In this document: positions 31,790-41,142 of the stretch, one piece after another
Numbering within the stretch: the first letter of the stretch is position 1
Layout of the letters: each line of letters begins with the position of its first letter
Assembly: GCF_003149145.1 (NCBI RefSeq)
Contig: NZ_QGDQ01000012.1
Location: 1-64,000, forward strand
Source: Quadrisphaera granulorum
GTDB lineage: Bacteria; Actinomycetota; Actinomycetes; Actinomycetales; Quadrisphaeraceae
Direction: 5' to 3'
Length of the DNA: 64,000 nt
Program-made: the position numbers and the translations under genes
The notes under the pieces: model-generated
What the model was told of the DNA's origin: nothing
Database searches by the model: none
Seen by the model: only the letters and a program-made list of their open reading frames with translations

Positions 31790-33127
31790 TCAGGTGCTGA
31801 GGAGCTGCTGACCGAGGTAGCCGCCCTCGGGCACCCCGGGGAAGACGGCCCACACGCCCGACGCGGTGTGCTCCAGGTACTCCGACAGCGCGTCCTGGCG
31901 GGCCAACGCCGTCTGGATGGGGATGAAGGCCTTGCGCACGTCGCGCTGGTAGGCGAGGAAGAACAGGCCCGCGTCGAGGTGCCCGAGCCCGTCGGTGCCG
32001 TCGGTGAAGTTGTACCCGCGGCGCAGCATCTGCGCGCCGCCGTTCAGCGTCGGGTGCGCGAGCCGCACGTGGGAGGAGGCCGGCAGCGTCTTGGGGTCGA
32101 AGGAGTCGTGCTCGCCGGCGTGCCCGAGCGGTGCCCCGGCGCCCTTGGTGCGCCCGATCACCTGCTCCTGCTCCTGCAGGGACGTGCGGTCCCACGTCTC
32201 GATGTGCATGCGGATCCGCCGCGCCACGAGGTAGGAGCCGCCCACCACCCAGGCGGCGGCACCACTCTCGTCGCCCCGCTGCACCCACACCTGGTCGTCC
32301 AGCGTGGCCGTGTCGGAGGCCGCCGGGTTGGCCGTGCCGTCCTTGAAGCCGAAGAGGTTGCGCGGCGTCGGAGCGTTCGGGTCGACCGTGGCCGCCCGCC
32401 CGTACCCGAGCTGTGCCCAGCGCACCGCCGCCCGCCCGGCGGCGATGCGGGTCAGTGTGCGGATCGCGTGGACAGCTACTTGCGGGTCGTCGGCGCAGGC
32501 CTGCACGCACAGGTCGCCGTCGGAGCGCTCGGGCACCAGCGCGTCGGCGGGGAAGGCCGGCAGGTCCACCAGTGCCGCCGGGCGTGCCGCCGACAGCCCG
32601 AACCGGGAGTCGAACAGCGACGGCCCCGCGCCCACCGTCAGCGTCAGCCGGTTGGCGTGCAGGTCGACGGCCTCGCCGGTGTCCGACGGCGGCGCCAGCG
32701 GCTTGCCGCTGCTCGCGCCCCCCTCACCGACCTCCTTGCCGGCGGTCAACGCGACGGCTGCGGCGGTCCAGTCCTGCAGCAGCGCGACGAGGTCGTCGCG
32801 AGAGGTGGCTGTCACGTCGAACGCCGCGAAGTGCAGGTTGGCCTGCACGTCCGTGGCGATGCCGGCCTGGTGCTCGCCGTGGAACGGCACCACCGCCGAC
32901 GACCCCCCGTCCGTCGACGGGTCGCCGGAGCCAGCCGAGCCGGAGGACGACGGCGAACGCCCCGACACCTCGGCCGCGAGCACGCCCGCGCCGACGAGCC
33001 CAGCACCGACGGCACCCGACCCGAGCGCCGCCAGCAGCCCGCGGCGCGAGACGCGCGTCGAGGGCGCGGCCGCGGCGCTCGTCGTCGTCGTCCCCGTTCC
33101 TGAGTCCGTCCCTGTTCCGAGAGCCAT
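31790..33127 (-). CDS. efeB: EfeB, Tat-exported Dyp-type heme peroxidase
   Basis: 445 residues. The N-terminus has a twin-arginine signal (STRVSRRGLLAALGSGAVGA). The Dyp signature GxxDG is in FGFKDGTANP, and the distal region has RIRMHIETWDR. SHVRLAHPTLNGGAQMLRRG, YNFTDG and LFFLAYQRDVRKAF complete the family pattern. EfeB works outside the membrane in ferrous or heme iron acquisition together with EfeO and EfeU. The ATG at 33127 lies 5 bases after the efeO stop. It is the last gene of the efeUOB operon. Confidence 0.95.
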   Translation of the reverse strand: MALGTGTDSGTGTTTTSAAAAPSTRVSRRGLLAALGSGAVGAGLVGAGVLAAEVSGRSPSSSGSAGSGDPSTDGGSSAVVPFHGEHQAGIATDVQANLHFAAFDVTATSRDDLVALLQDWTAAAVALTAGKEVGEGGASSGKPLAPPSDTGEAVDLHANRLTLTVGAGPSLFDSRFGLSAARPAALVDLPAFPADALVPERSDGDLCVQACADDPQVAVHAIRTLTRIAAGRAAVRWAQLGYGRAATVDPNAPTPRNLFGFKDGTANPAASDTATLDDQVWVQRGDESGAAAWVVGGSYLVARRIRMHIETWDRTSLQEQEQVIGRTKGAGAPLGHAGEHDSFDPKTLPASSHVRLAHPTLNGGAQMLRRGYNFTDGTDGLGHLDAGLFFLAYQRDVRKAFIPIQTALARQDALSEYLEHTASGVWAVFPGVPEGGYLGQQLLST

Positions 33128-33132
33128 AGAGG

Positions 33133-34320
33133 TCAGGCCTGGCCCGCGGCCGCGGCGCCCAGCTGCGACAGCGGCTCGGACAGCGCGTCGACCACGCGGG
33201 CGAGCTCGCGGCGCTGCTCTTCGGTGACGGTGTCGTAGGAGACGTACCCGCCGGACGCTGCCGGCCCTGTGGCATCCGCGTACGGCGCCAGCGCCGCCTG
33301 CACCGCCGCGAACTGCGTGGTCAGCTCCGTGACGAGCTTCGGGTCGGCGGTCTGCACGATGGGCGTGAGCACCTCGAAGGCCTTCTGCGCGCCGTCGACG
33401 TTGCCCTTGAAGTCGACGAGGTCGGTGTGGCTGAACGCCTCCTCCTCGCCGGTGATCTTCCCGGTGGCCACCTCGTCGAGGAGCTCCTTGGCGCCGTTGC
33501 CGATGGAGTTCGGCGTGATGGCGGCGTTGGGCACGCGCTGGGCGAGCTCCTTGACGTCGAGCAGCAGCTGGTCGGCCACGGGCACCACGGCCGCCAGGTC
33601 CTCGTTCTGCCAGAGCGCCTTCTCCAGGCGGTGCCAGCCGGTGAACTGCTGCCCGGGCTCGAGGTCGGCCTCGCGGATGTCCATGCGGGGGTCCAGGTCG
33701 CCGAAGCTCTCCGCCACCGGCTCCACCGACTCCCACCCGACCCGCGAGGGCGCGTACAGCGACTGCGCCTTCGCACGGTCACCGGCGGCGATCGCATCGC
33801 GCAGCTGCTGCACGAGCGGCACGGTCGCGTCGGCCTGCTGCTGCACGTAGGCGCGGTAGGCGTCGACCGCGGTCTGCTCGGCAGCGGTCAGCTCCGTGGA
33901 ACCGCCGGTCACCGCAATGGCCTGCCGGATGCCGTCACCGACCATGCCGGGCTTGCACGCCACCTCGTACTTCCCCTCCGTGAGGTCCACGGTGAGGTCG
34001 TAGCTGGTGCCCGGGCCGATGTTCTCCTTCTCGGTGACGATGCGGTCACCGTCGTAGACGTAGACCTCCGTCACCTGGCTGCCACCATTGGTGATGGAGA
34101 ACGTGGTGACCCCGCCGGGCAGGTCGGTCTTGGCGACCTCGCAGGCGGTGTCGGTGGCGTTGATGGCCACCGACGCGTCGGCTCCGCCGGACGCGCCGTC
34201 CGAGGCGGCCACTGAGGACGACGACGAGGGCGCGTCCACCAGCGCCCCGCACGAGCTCAGCGCGAGGGCGGCCAGGGAGGCCAGGGGCAGGACGACGAGG
34301 GCGCGGGCGCGCGAAGGCAC
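33133..34320 (-). CDS. efeO: EfeO, lipoprotein-like periplasmic iron-binding component
   Basis: 395 residues. The N-terminus is a lipoprotein signal (LASLAALALSSCGALVDA, lipobox Cys). A cupredoxin-like domain follows (ATDTACEVAKTDLPGGVTTF, GKYEVACKPGM). The C-terminal M75 peptidase-like domain contains GWHRLEKALW, the HxxE iron site of imelysin-like proteins, with DIREADLEPGQQF before it. EfeO delivers iron to EfeU. The GTG at 34320 has a GGAG seven bases upstream. Confidence 0.95.
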   Translation of the reverse strand: MPSRARALVVLPLASLAALALSSCGALVDAPSSSSSVAASDGASGGADASVAINATDTACEVAKTDLPGGVTTFSITNGGSQVTEVYVYDGDRIVTEKENIGPGTSYDLTVDLTEGKYEVACKPGMVGDGIRQAIAVTGGSTELTAAEQTAVDAYRAYVQQQADATVPLVQQLRDAIAAGDRAKAQSLYAPSRVGWESVEPVAESFGDLDPRMDIREADLEPGQQFTGWHRLEKALWQNEDLAAVVPVADQLLLDVKELAQRVPNAAITPNSIGNGAKELLDEVATGKITGEEEAFSHTDLVDFKGNVDGAQKAFEVLTPIVQTADPKLVTELTTQFAAVQAALAPYADATGPAASGGYVSYDTVTEEQRRELARVVDALSEPLSQLGAAAAGQA

Positions 34321-34378
34321 AAGGTCTCCAGGAGGCGAGGTGGCGCGGCCGTGGGTGAGGACGGCCGCGAGGGGGCGG

Positions 34379-35227
34379 TCAGGCGCTGACGGAGCGCAGG
34401 TTCGAGGCGCTGGACGCCGGCGCCGCCGGCACGCGGCGAGGCCGAAGGTAGAGCGCCAGGACGGGCACCACGTACGCCGTCCACGCGATGGCCTGGGCCC
34501 AGGTGGTGTCGGGGGAGAAGTTGAAGACGCCCTTGAGGAGCACGCCGTACCAGCTGCTCGGAGGGATGACGGAGCTGACGTCGAAGGCCAGGCTGTGCAG
34601 GCCGGGCAGCACGCCGGCCTCCTGCAGGTCGTGCACGCCGTAGGCGAGCACCCCACCGGCGACGACGACGAGTGCCGCGCCCGTCCACGTGAAGAAGCGG
34701 CGCAGGTCGACCCTGACCGCCTGGCGGTACAGGGCCCACCCCAGGACGACGGCTGCGGCGAGCCCCAGCACGGCGCCGACCAGCGGCCGCCACGTCTGCC
34801 CGGTGGCCTGGCCAGCGGCGAAGACGATGAACACCGTCTCCAGGCCCTCACGGCCGACGGCGAGGAAGGCGGTCAGACCGACCGCGAATCCGCTGACGCC
34901 CACGGCGGCGCGCATCTTGTCGGTGAGGTCGGTGGCCAGCGTGCGCCCCGCGCGGCGCATCCAGAAGACCATCCACGTGACGAAGACCACGGCGATGATC
35001 GACAGCGTGCCGCCGAGCAGCTCCTGCGCCTCGAAGGTCAGGGCCTTGGCGGCGACGGCCAGGGCCACCGCGATGGCGACCGGGAGGGCCACGGCGACGG
35101 CGACGCCCCAGCGGACCGCCCCGAGGCGGTCACGGCGGCCGGTCTTGACCAGGAACGCCACGAGGATCGACACCATGATCGTGGCCTCGAGTCCCTCGCG
35201 GAGACCGATCAAAAAGTTGGCGATCAC
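34379..35227 (-). CDS. efeU: EfeU, ferrous iron permease (FTR1 family)
   Basis: 282 residues with seven membrane helices. Two REGLE motifs are present: LIGLREGLEATIMVSIL on helix 1 and FLAVGREGLETVFIV on helix 4, the iron-coordinating sites of the FTR1/ILT family. FSPDTTWAQAIAWTAYV near the C-terminus is also conserved. The GTG at 35227 starts directly before helix 1. It heads the efeUOB operon; a near-consensus IdeR/DtxR box lies 48 bases upstream. Confidence 0.95.
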   Translation of the reverse strand: MIANFLIGLREGLEATIMVSILVAFLVKTGRRDRLGAVRWGVAVAVALPVAIAVALAVAAKALTFEAQELLGGTLSIIAVVFVTWMVFWMRRAGRTLATDLTDKMRAAVGVSGFAVGLTAFLAVGREGLETVFIVFAAGQATGQTWRPLVGAVLGLAAAVVLGWALYRQAVRVDLRRFFTWTGAALVVVAGGVLAYGVHDLQEAGVLPGLHSLAFDVSSVIPPSSWYGVLLKGVFNFSPDTTWAQAIAWTAYVVPVLALYLRPRRVPAAPASSASNLRSVSA

Positions 35228-35275
35228 ACCGGGTCCTTTGAGCGTGCCGGGCGCGACGCCGTGATCGGCGCCCTA

Positions 35276-35294
35276 TGAGGCGAGCCTAACCTGA
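35276..35294 (-). promoter_or_regulatory. Candidate IdeR/DtxR iron box for efeUOB
   Basis: TGAGGCGAGCCTAACCTGA matches the 19-bp DtxR/IdeR consensus TTAGGTTAGSCTAACCTAA at 15 of 19 positions, with the right half nearly perfect. It lies just upstream of efeU, so the operon should be repressed when iron is plentiful. Confidence 0.7.
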
Positions 35295-35470
35295 CGGTGC
35301 GTTGATCCTGGTCAAGAGCGGGTAAAGGTTCTCCGGTCGCCCGCTGGGTCGCTCCACCGCCCGACAGCCGCCTGAACGCCGCATGACGTAGGTCACCTGT
35401 GATCCAGAGAGTCCGAGCTCCGACCGATGCAGAGAAGGCACCCCCTGCCCCCCGATCCTGGAGGACACCC

Positions 35471-37057
35471 GTGTTCCGCCGTCTCGCGAACCTGCGCATC
35501 GCCCACAAGCTCTATGCCGGGTTCGGAGTGGTCTGTCTGCTCCTTCTGGGCGTGGTAGGGATCAGCGCGCAGCGGCTGACCACCGCGCAGAGCCAGATCG
35601 ACTACCTGGCAACGTCGGCCATGACCTCGCTCGACTCCGCGCAGAAGACCTCCGTGGCCCTCAACCAGCTGCGCCTGGACATTGCCAACCTGGTCAGCAC
35701 CAAGGACGCGGCCGCCTTCGACAAGGCTGTCGCCACCCTTCGCTCCGACAGCGCCGCGCTGGACGAGCAGTGGCAGCAGTACCTGGCGGCCGACCCCGCG
35801 GCCTCGGCCCAGCTGCAGCAGGAGTACGCGACAGCGATCGCGAAGACCCACGAGGGTGTCGAGCAGCTCGTGCCCCTCGCCCAGCGCGGAGACCTCGCGG
35901 CGTTCATCGAGACGCGGAGCACCGCCACCCGGGAACCGGTCCAGGCCGCCGCCAAGGCGCTGTCCGGGATCGTCGACGCCGAGAAGGAGGCGGCGGTGAA
36001 GATCTCGGTCCAGGCTCGTGACTCCTACCGCGACGCCCTGGCCGTGCTGGCTGGTGCGGCGGCGCTCGCCGTTGCGCTGGCAGTCACGATCGCCGTGGTG
36101 TTGGCCCGCTCGGTGACCCGGCCCCTCAGCAGGGTGGTGGAGGTTATGTCCGGGGTGGCCAGCGGCCGTCTGGACGTGCGCGTCGGTCTGGACCGCAAGG
36201 ACGAGGTCGGTCAGCTGGCCGCCTCCACCGATGCCTCCGTGGATGCACTGGCTTGCGCGATGCGCGACATCCGGGAAGAGGCCGCCGCCCTGGCTACGTC
36301 AGCGGCCTCCCTCTCCAGCGTCTCCGTCCAGCTGTCCTCCGGCGCCGAGGATGCCTCGGTGCAGACCCGGATGGTCTCGGCGGCCTCCGAGGAGGTCAGC
36401 ACGTCCATCGCCACCGTCGCCGCTGCCGGCGAGGAGATGACCGCCGCGATCTCCCAGATCGCCTCGGCCACCTCCGACGCCTCGTCCATGGCCTCCTCCG
36501 CGGTGTCGGCCGCCGGTCAGGCCGGCGACGCGATCCAGCGGCTGGGCACGTCGTCCCAGGAGATCGGCGACGTCGTCAAGCTCATCACCTCCATCGCCGA
36601 GCAGACCAACCTCCTCGCCCTGAACGCCACCATCGAGGCCGCCCGGGCGGGCGAGATGGGCAAGGGCTTCGCCGTCGTCGCCGGAGAGGTCAAGGAACTG
36701 GCCCGCCAGACTGCGCAGGCCACCGACGACATCGTCGCCAAGGTGTCCGCCACCCAGGGCGACGCCTCTGCGGCTGCGGCGGCCGTCACCGACATCGCCG
36801 AGGTCATCGCCAGGATCGACGCCGTGCAGGCCACGATCGCCGCCGCCGTGGAGGAGCAGTCGGCCACCACCAACGAGATGGTCCGTAACGTCACCGAGGT
36901 CTCCACCGGTTCCGGTCAGATCTCGGCGAACATCGCCAGCATCGCCGCGGGGACCGAACAGAACCGGGGCAGCGCCGTCCACACCGCGACCATGGCCACC
37001 GACCTCACGGCCTCAGCGGCTCGTCTCCAGGAGCTCACGGGCCGCTTCACGGTCTGA
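35471..37057 (+). CDS. Methyl-accepting chemotaxis protein
   Basis: 528 residues. A membrane helix (about 15-35) is followed by a helical four-helix-bundle sensor to about 190, a second membrane helix ([20 protein letters not shown]), a HAMP segment ([20 protein letters not shown]) and the cytoplasmic signalling domain. Its hairpin tip is [39 protein letters not shown], the classic MCP signature. It has no C-terminal pentapeptide for CheR binding. The GTG at 35471 has GGAGG six bases upstream; the longer frame is not needed. No other chemotaxis gene is near, so it is an orphan receptor. Confidence 0.95.
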   Translation: MFRRLANLRIAHKLYAGFGVVCLLLLGVVGISAQRLTTAQSQIDYLATSAMTSLDSAQKTSVALNQLRLDIANLVSTKDAAAFDKAVATLRSDSAALDEQWQQYLAADPAASAQLQQEYATAIAKTHEGVEQLVPLAQRGDLAAFIETRSTATREPVQAAAKALSGIVDAEKEAAVKISVQARDSYRDALAVLAGAAALAVALAVTIAVVLARSVTRPLSRVVEVMSGVASGRLDVRVGLDRKDEVGQLAASTDASVDALACAMRDIREEAAALATSAASLSSVSVQLSSGAEDASVQTRMVSAASEEVSTSIATVAAAGEEMTAAISQIASATSDASSMASSAVSAAGQAGDAIQRLGTSSQEIGDVVKLITSIAEQTNLLALNATIEAARAGEMGKGFAVVAGEVKELARQTAQATDDIVAKVSATQGDASAAAAAVTDIAEVIARIDAVQATIAAAVEEQSATTNEMVRNVTEVSTGSGQISANIASIAAGTEQNRGSAVHTATMATDLTASAARLQELTGRFTV

Positions 37058-37100
37058 GCCGGAGGTCTGAACCAGCTGACGGAGCCGGTCGAGACGGGCG

Positions 37101-37142
37101 CACCCCTGAGGACGGCGCACCACGGCGCCCTCCTCAGGGGTG
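37101..37142. terminator. Bidirectional terminator between MCP and RNase D genes
   Basis: CACCCCTGAGGA (37101-37112) and TCCTCAGGGGTG (37131-37142) form a perfect 12-bp stem with an 18-base loop that itself contains CGGCGC/GGCGCC. It lies between converging genes. Confidence 0.75.
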
Positions 37143-37150
37143 GGCGCGCC

Positions 37151-38512
37151 TCAGCCGTGCAGAGCGCGCGACAGCACCCCAGCGGTCAGCTCGCGCTGCC
37201 ACGGCCGGGCGCCGGTGTCAGCGAGCCAGGCGCTCACGCCGGCCTCGCTGGTGTCAGCCGGCGGCTGCCAGCACAGGCGGCGCACCGCGTCGGGGGAGAG
37301 CAGGTTCTCCAGCGGCACGCGGACCTCCTCGGACAGCTCCGTGAGCGCGGTGCGGGCCCGGGTCAGCCGCTCCGCGGCCTCGGGGTCTCGGTCCTTCCAG
37401 GCGCGTGGCGGCGGGGGGCCTTCGGTGGGCAGCGAGTGCGGGGGCAGCTGCCCCTCCGGCAGGGCACGGGCGCGGTCGAGCGCCTCCAGCCAGCGTGTGC
37501 CGAGGCGGCGGTTGGCGGGGCCGGAGAACACCGGCAGCGCGGCCAGCTCGCGCGCTGAGGTGGGCATCGCCTGCGCGGCGGCGACGACAGCGCGGTCGGG
37601 CAGGATGCGGCCGGGCGCGGTGTCGCGCTTGCGAGCGAGCTCGTCGCGCGAGAGCCACAGCTCGCGCACGGCAGCCAGCTGCCGCCGCTGGCGCACGGCG
37701 TGCAGGCCGGAGGTGCGCCGCCACGGGTCGACGCGCGCGGGCGTCGGCGGGGCGTCACGGACGGCCGCGAACTCCTGGCGGGCCCACTCGAGCTTGCCCT
37801 GGGCGGCGAGGTCGGCCGCGAGCGCGTCGCGGAGGTCGACCAGGAGCTCGACGTCGAGGGCGGCGTACAGCAGCCACGGTTCGGGCAGGGGCCGGGTGGA
37901 CCAGTCGACGGCGGAGTGCTCCTTGGCCAGCCGCACACCGAGCAACCGCTCGACCACCGCGCCCAGGCCGACGCGCTCGTAGCCGGCGAGGCGGCCGCCC
38001 AGCTCGGTGTCGAACAGCTCGCCACCTGGGCGCAGGCCGACGGCGGTCAGGCAGGGCAGGTCTTGGTTGGCGGCGTGCAGCACCCACTCGGTGTCACCGA
38101 GGGCCTCGGACACCGAGGACAGGTCCGGGAGGGCCCGCGGGTCGATGAGGATGGTGCCGGCGCCCTCGCGCCGCAGCTGGACGAGCTGTGCGTCCTGCCC
38201 GTAGCGGTAGCCCGAGGCGCGCTCAGCGTCGACGGCGACCGGGCCGGTGCCGGCAGCCAGGGCCTCGACGACGGCGGCCAGCGCCTCAGGGGAGTCCGTG
38301 AGGGCCGGCAGCCCGTCCGCCGGGGCGGCCAGCAGCGGGAGCTCGGGCGCGGCAGCCTGCTCGTCCGGCGCCGCGGACCCCGGGATGGACTCCGCGGTGG
38401 ACTCTGCCGCGGGCGCGCCGACGGCCCCGGGGACCTGTGAGGTCTCCGGGGCCGTGTCGCGTCCGGGGGGTGAGCCCTGTCCGGAAGGGGTGCTGCTGGG
38501 CGATCTGCTCAT
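37151..38512 (-). CDS. rnd: Ribonuclease D-like protein with HRDC domain
   Basis: 453 residues. After a 75-residue Pro/Ser/Ala-rich lead come the DEDDy exonuclease motifs: PVAVDAERASGYRYGQDAQL (Exo I, Asp-x-Glu), VLHAANQDLPCLTAVGLRPG (Exo II), and LPEPWLLYAALDVELLVDLR (Exo III, Tyr-x3-Asp). The HRDC-like part has LWLSRDELARKRDTAPGRIL. RNase D trims tRNA and other RNA 3' ends. It converges on the chemotaxis gene and is next to a response regulator, DUF3000 and hemE, an arrangement conserved in actinobacteria. Confidence 0.9.
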   Translation of the reverse strand: MSRSPSSTPSGQGSPPGRDTAPETSQVPGAVGAPAAESTAESIPGSAAPDEQAAAPELPLLAAPADGLPALTDSPEALAAVVEALAAGTGPVAVDAERASGYRYGQDAQLVQLRREGAGTILIDPRALPDLSSVSEALGDTEWVLHAANQDLPCLTAVGLRPGGELFDTELGGRLAGYERVGLGAVVERLLGVRLAKEHSAVDWSTRPLPEPWLLYAALDVELLVDLRDALAADLAAQGKLEWARQEFAAVRDAPPTPARVDPWRRTSGLHAVRQRRQLAAVRELWLSRDELARKRDTAPGRILPDRAVVAAAQAMPTSARELAALPVFSGPANRRLGTRWLEALDRARALPEGQLPPHSLPTEGPPPPRAWKDRDPEAAERLTRARTALTELSEEVRVPLENLLSPDAVRRLCWQPPADTSEAGVSAWLADTGARPWQRELTAGVLSRALHG

Positions 38513-38566
38513 GTCAGCTGCCCATTCTGCACCGCGGCGCCGACAGCGCCGCGATCGTCGCCGGCG

Positions 38567-39184
38567 TCAGGAGATGACGCCGGCCCGCAGGGTGATGAGG
38601 ACCATCTCGGCGCGGTCACCCGTGCCGAGCTTGCGGGCGATGCGCGCCAGGTGGCTCTTCACCGTCAGCGCCGACAGGCCCAGCTCCTCGCCGACCTCGC
38701 GGTTCGAGTGGCCGTCGGCCACGAGCTGCAGCACCTCGACCTCGCGCGCCGAGAGGCTGGACAGCCCGTCCGGTGAGCTCGGCACGATGGGCGCCTCGGT
38801 GCCGCGAGCGGCCGTGGACAGGAAGCAGCGGACGCCGGAGCTCAGCGCCGAGCGCACGGTCCACGGGTCCTCGGAGGTCGAGACGACGACGGCGCGGGTC
38901 CATCCGGCCGCGCGCAGGTCGCGGGCCAGCGCCACGCCGGCACCGTCCTGCAGCCCGGCCTCGATGACGCAGAGGTCGCCCTGGTGGTGCACGGCGGCGC
39001 GGCGCGCCTCCGTCACCGAGCTCGCCGCGACGACGTCGCTGGCCCCCAGCGCGCGCAGCACGCGAACGGCCACCTCACGCGCGGCGAGGTCTTGAACCGC
39101 CACGAGCGCGGTGGTGCGGCGCCCTCGCGCGACAACACCCGCCCTCGGCGCGCGAGCGAGCGCGCTCTCCGCCATGGTCGTCAT
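38567..39184 (-). CDS. LuxR-type regulator with degenerate receiver domain
   Basis: 205 residues. The receiver-like part (about 22-135) lacks the normal phospho-acceptor: at the Asp position the sequence is [15 protein letters not shown], with Glu in place of Asp (GAG near 38960). The N-terminal acidic pair is also replaced ([13 protein letters not shown]). The C-terminal helix-turn-helix is normal: [40 protein letters not shown]. It probably acts without phosphorylation or with Glu as a phospho-mimic. It sits between rnd and DUF3000. The ATG at 39184 is preferred to the long upstream frame. Confidence 0.85.
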   Translation of the reverse strand: MTTMAESALARAPRAGVVARGRRTTALVAVQDLAAREVAVRVLRALGASDVVAASSVTEARRAAVHHQGDLCVIEAGLQDGAGVALARDLRAAGWTRAVVVSTSEDPWTVRSALSSGVRCFLSTAARGTEAPIVPSSPDGLSSLSAREVEVLQLVADGHSNREVGEELGLSALTVKSHLARIARKLGTGDRAEMVLITLRAGVIS

Positions 39185-39374
39185 CCCTGACCTCCTGCTC
39201 CTGCCGCACCCGGGCCGGATGCGTCCTGCAGGGGGTATCGGGCGGCTCAGGGGGTGCCTTGACACGTTCGGCGCACCCCGTGCACCCATCTGGAGCAAGC
39301 GGTGCGTTCCCTCGATCGGGGGACAGTCGCCGCGGCGGCTGTGCAGGACCGTCAGTCGACAGGTCAGCGACAGG

Positions 39375-39977
39375 TCAACGACGCGGGAGACGCACCACGC
39401 CGTGCGGCAGCGGCGGCAGGCCAGCGGCGGCCCCGAGCAGCTGGCCCCACGCCAGCAGCGCGTCACCCACACCGCCGGGCACGTCGGCGTCCCGGGGGCT
39501 GAAGGACGCCCGCACCTCCAGCTCGACGTCCACCGGCCGCGCCGAGAGCTGCCCGTAGGAGCGCGACGTCGACGTCGTCACCGTCCCGCCGAGGGAGCGC
39601 ACGGGCAGGCCGTAGTCGTCCAGGGCCTCCACCAGCCAGCTCCACGCCACGTCAGCGAGCAGCGGGTCGTCGGTGTCCTCGGTGGCGGGGGAGCAGCGCG
39701 CCAGCACCACCACGCGCCACGGACCGTCCCAGCCCTCCTGGCCGGCCGGGTCGTGCAGGAGCACGAACCGCCCTTCGGCGACGTCGTCGCCGGCCTCGTC
39801 GAGCACGTCCGCGGACAGCGCCAGCGACCACGGCGCCATGGAGCGAGGTCCGGGGACCTCTTCGAGGGAGATCTCCGGTCGCAGCGAGGTCGCCCGGATC
39901 TGCTGCACCGCAGCGGCGAAGGCCTCCGGGACCGGGGCCCCGCCCTCGGTACCCGGCCCACCGCCGCGTGCGTCCAT
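39375..39977 (-). CDS. DUF3000 family protein
   Basis: 200 residues: [80 protein letters not shown] and [20 protein letters not shown]. This is DUF3000, restricted to actinobacteria and nearly always divergent from hemE, as here. The function is unknown. The ATG at 39977 has GAGGAT six bases upstream and no Shine-Dalgarno, so leaderless translation is likely. The frame continues upstream across hemE but is not coding there. Confidence 0.85.
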   Translation of the reverse strand: MDARGGGPGTEGGAPVPEAFAAAVQQIRATSLRPEISLEEVPGPRSMAPWSLALSADVLDEAGDDVAEGRFVLLHDPAGQEGWDGPWRVVVLARCSPATEDTDDPLLADVAWSWLVEALDDYGLPVRSLGGTVTTSTSRSYGQLSARPVDVELEVRASFSPRDADVPGGVGDALLAWGQLLGAAAGLPPLPHGVVRLPRR

Positions 39978-40019
39978 GAGGGCATCCTCCCGCACGCGCC
40001 CCCAGGCGATGATGGAGCC

Positions 40020-41135
40020 GTGAGCATCCCCGTCCCGCCGCTCGTCGCCGCCTGCCGGATGAACCACACGGGGGAGCCGCTGACCCACACGCCTGTGTGG
40101 TTCATGCGGCAGGCGGGGCGCTCCTTGCCGGAGTACCGCCGGGTCCGCGAGGGCATCGCCATGCTCGACGCCTGCATGACGCCCGACCTCGTCACGGAGA
40201 TCACGCTGCAGCCGGTGCGCCGATACGGCGTCGACGGCGCCGTCCTCTACTCCGACATCGTGCTGCCGCTCAAGGCCGCCGGGGTCGACCTCGACATCGT
40301 CCCCGGCACCGGGCCCGTCGTCGCCAAGCCCGTCCGCACCGCCGCCGACGTCGACGCCCTGCCCGAGCTGCATCCCGACCAGCTCGAACCGATCGCCCAG
40401 GCCGTGCGCCAGCTGGTCGGCGAGCTCGACGGCCTCGGTGGGCCCGGCGGCGTGCCGCTCATCGGCTTCGCCGGGGCCCCCTTCACCCTCGCGAGCTACC
40501 TCGTCGAGGGAGGCCCCAGCAAGGACCACGCCGCCACCAAGGCCTTCATCCACACCGACCCCGGCCTGTGGCGGGCGCTCGCGGAGAAGCTGGCTCGCGT
40601 CTCCGCGACGTTCCTGCAGGTCCAGGTCGAGAACGGCGCCCGCGTAGTGCAGCTGTTCGACTCCTGGGCCGGCGCGCTGTCCCTGGCCGACTATCGCGAG
40701 CACGCGATGCCCGCCTCCGCCTCGGTGCTGGCGGCCGTGGGCGCGCTGCGCGGGCCCTCCACCGCCGATGGCCTGCCGGTGCCCCGCATCCACTTCGGGG
40801 TGGGCACGGGTGAGCTGCTGGGGGCCATGGGCGAGGCGGGCGCCGACGTCGTCGGTGTCGACTACCGCGTCAGCCTGCGCGATGCCGCCGCCCGCACCCG
40901 CGCCGACGGCACGCCCCGCGCCCTGCAGGGCAACCTCGACCCGGCCCTGCTCGGCGCCCCGCCGGCCGTGCTCGACGCCGCCGTCGACGCCGTCCTCGAG
41001 GACGCCGCGGCGGCGCTCGGCGCCCCGGCTGCGGGTGGGCACGTGTTCAACCTCGGGCACGGTGTGCCGCCCGGCACCGACCCCGACGCGCTGCTGCGCG
41101 TGGTGGAGCGCGTGCACGAGCGCACGTCCCGCTGA
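40020..41135 (+). CDS. hemE: Uroporphyrinogen decarboxylase
   Basis: 371 residues. The N-terminal signature [17 protein letters not shown] contains the arginines that hold substrate carboxylates; [20 protein letters not shown] supplies the catalytic Asp region, and [20 protein letters not shown] is the second PROSITE-type motif. [20 protein letters not shown] and [14 protein letters not shown] are also conserved. It converts uroporphyrinogen III to coproporphyrinogen III. GTG at 40020 starts the family N-terminus. It is followed by hemY and hemQ in one direction, a heme block. Confidence 0.95.
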   Translation: MSIPVPPLVAACRMNHTGEPLTHTPVWFMRQAGRSLPEYRRVREGIAMLDACMTPDLVTEITLQPVRRYGVDGAVLYSDIVLPLKAAGVDLDIVPGTGPVVAKPVRTAADVDALPELHPDQLEPIAQAVRQLVGELDGLGGPGGVPLIGFAGAPFTLASYLVEGGPSKDHAATKAFIHTDPGLWRALAEKLARVSATFLQVQVENGARVVQLFDSWAGALSLADYREHAMPASASVLAAVGALRGPSTADGLPVPRIHFGVGTGELLGAMGEAGADVVGVDYRVSLRDAAARTRADGTPRALQGNLDPALLGAPPAVLDAAVDAVLEDAAAALGAPAAGGHVFNLGHGVPPGTDPDALLRVVERVHERTSR

Positions 41136-41142
41136 ACTGCCG

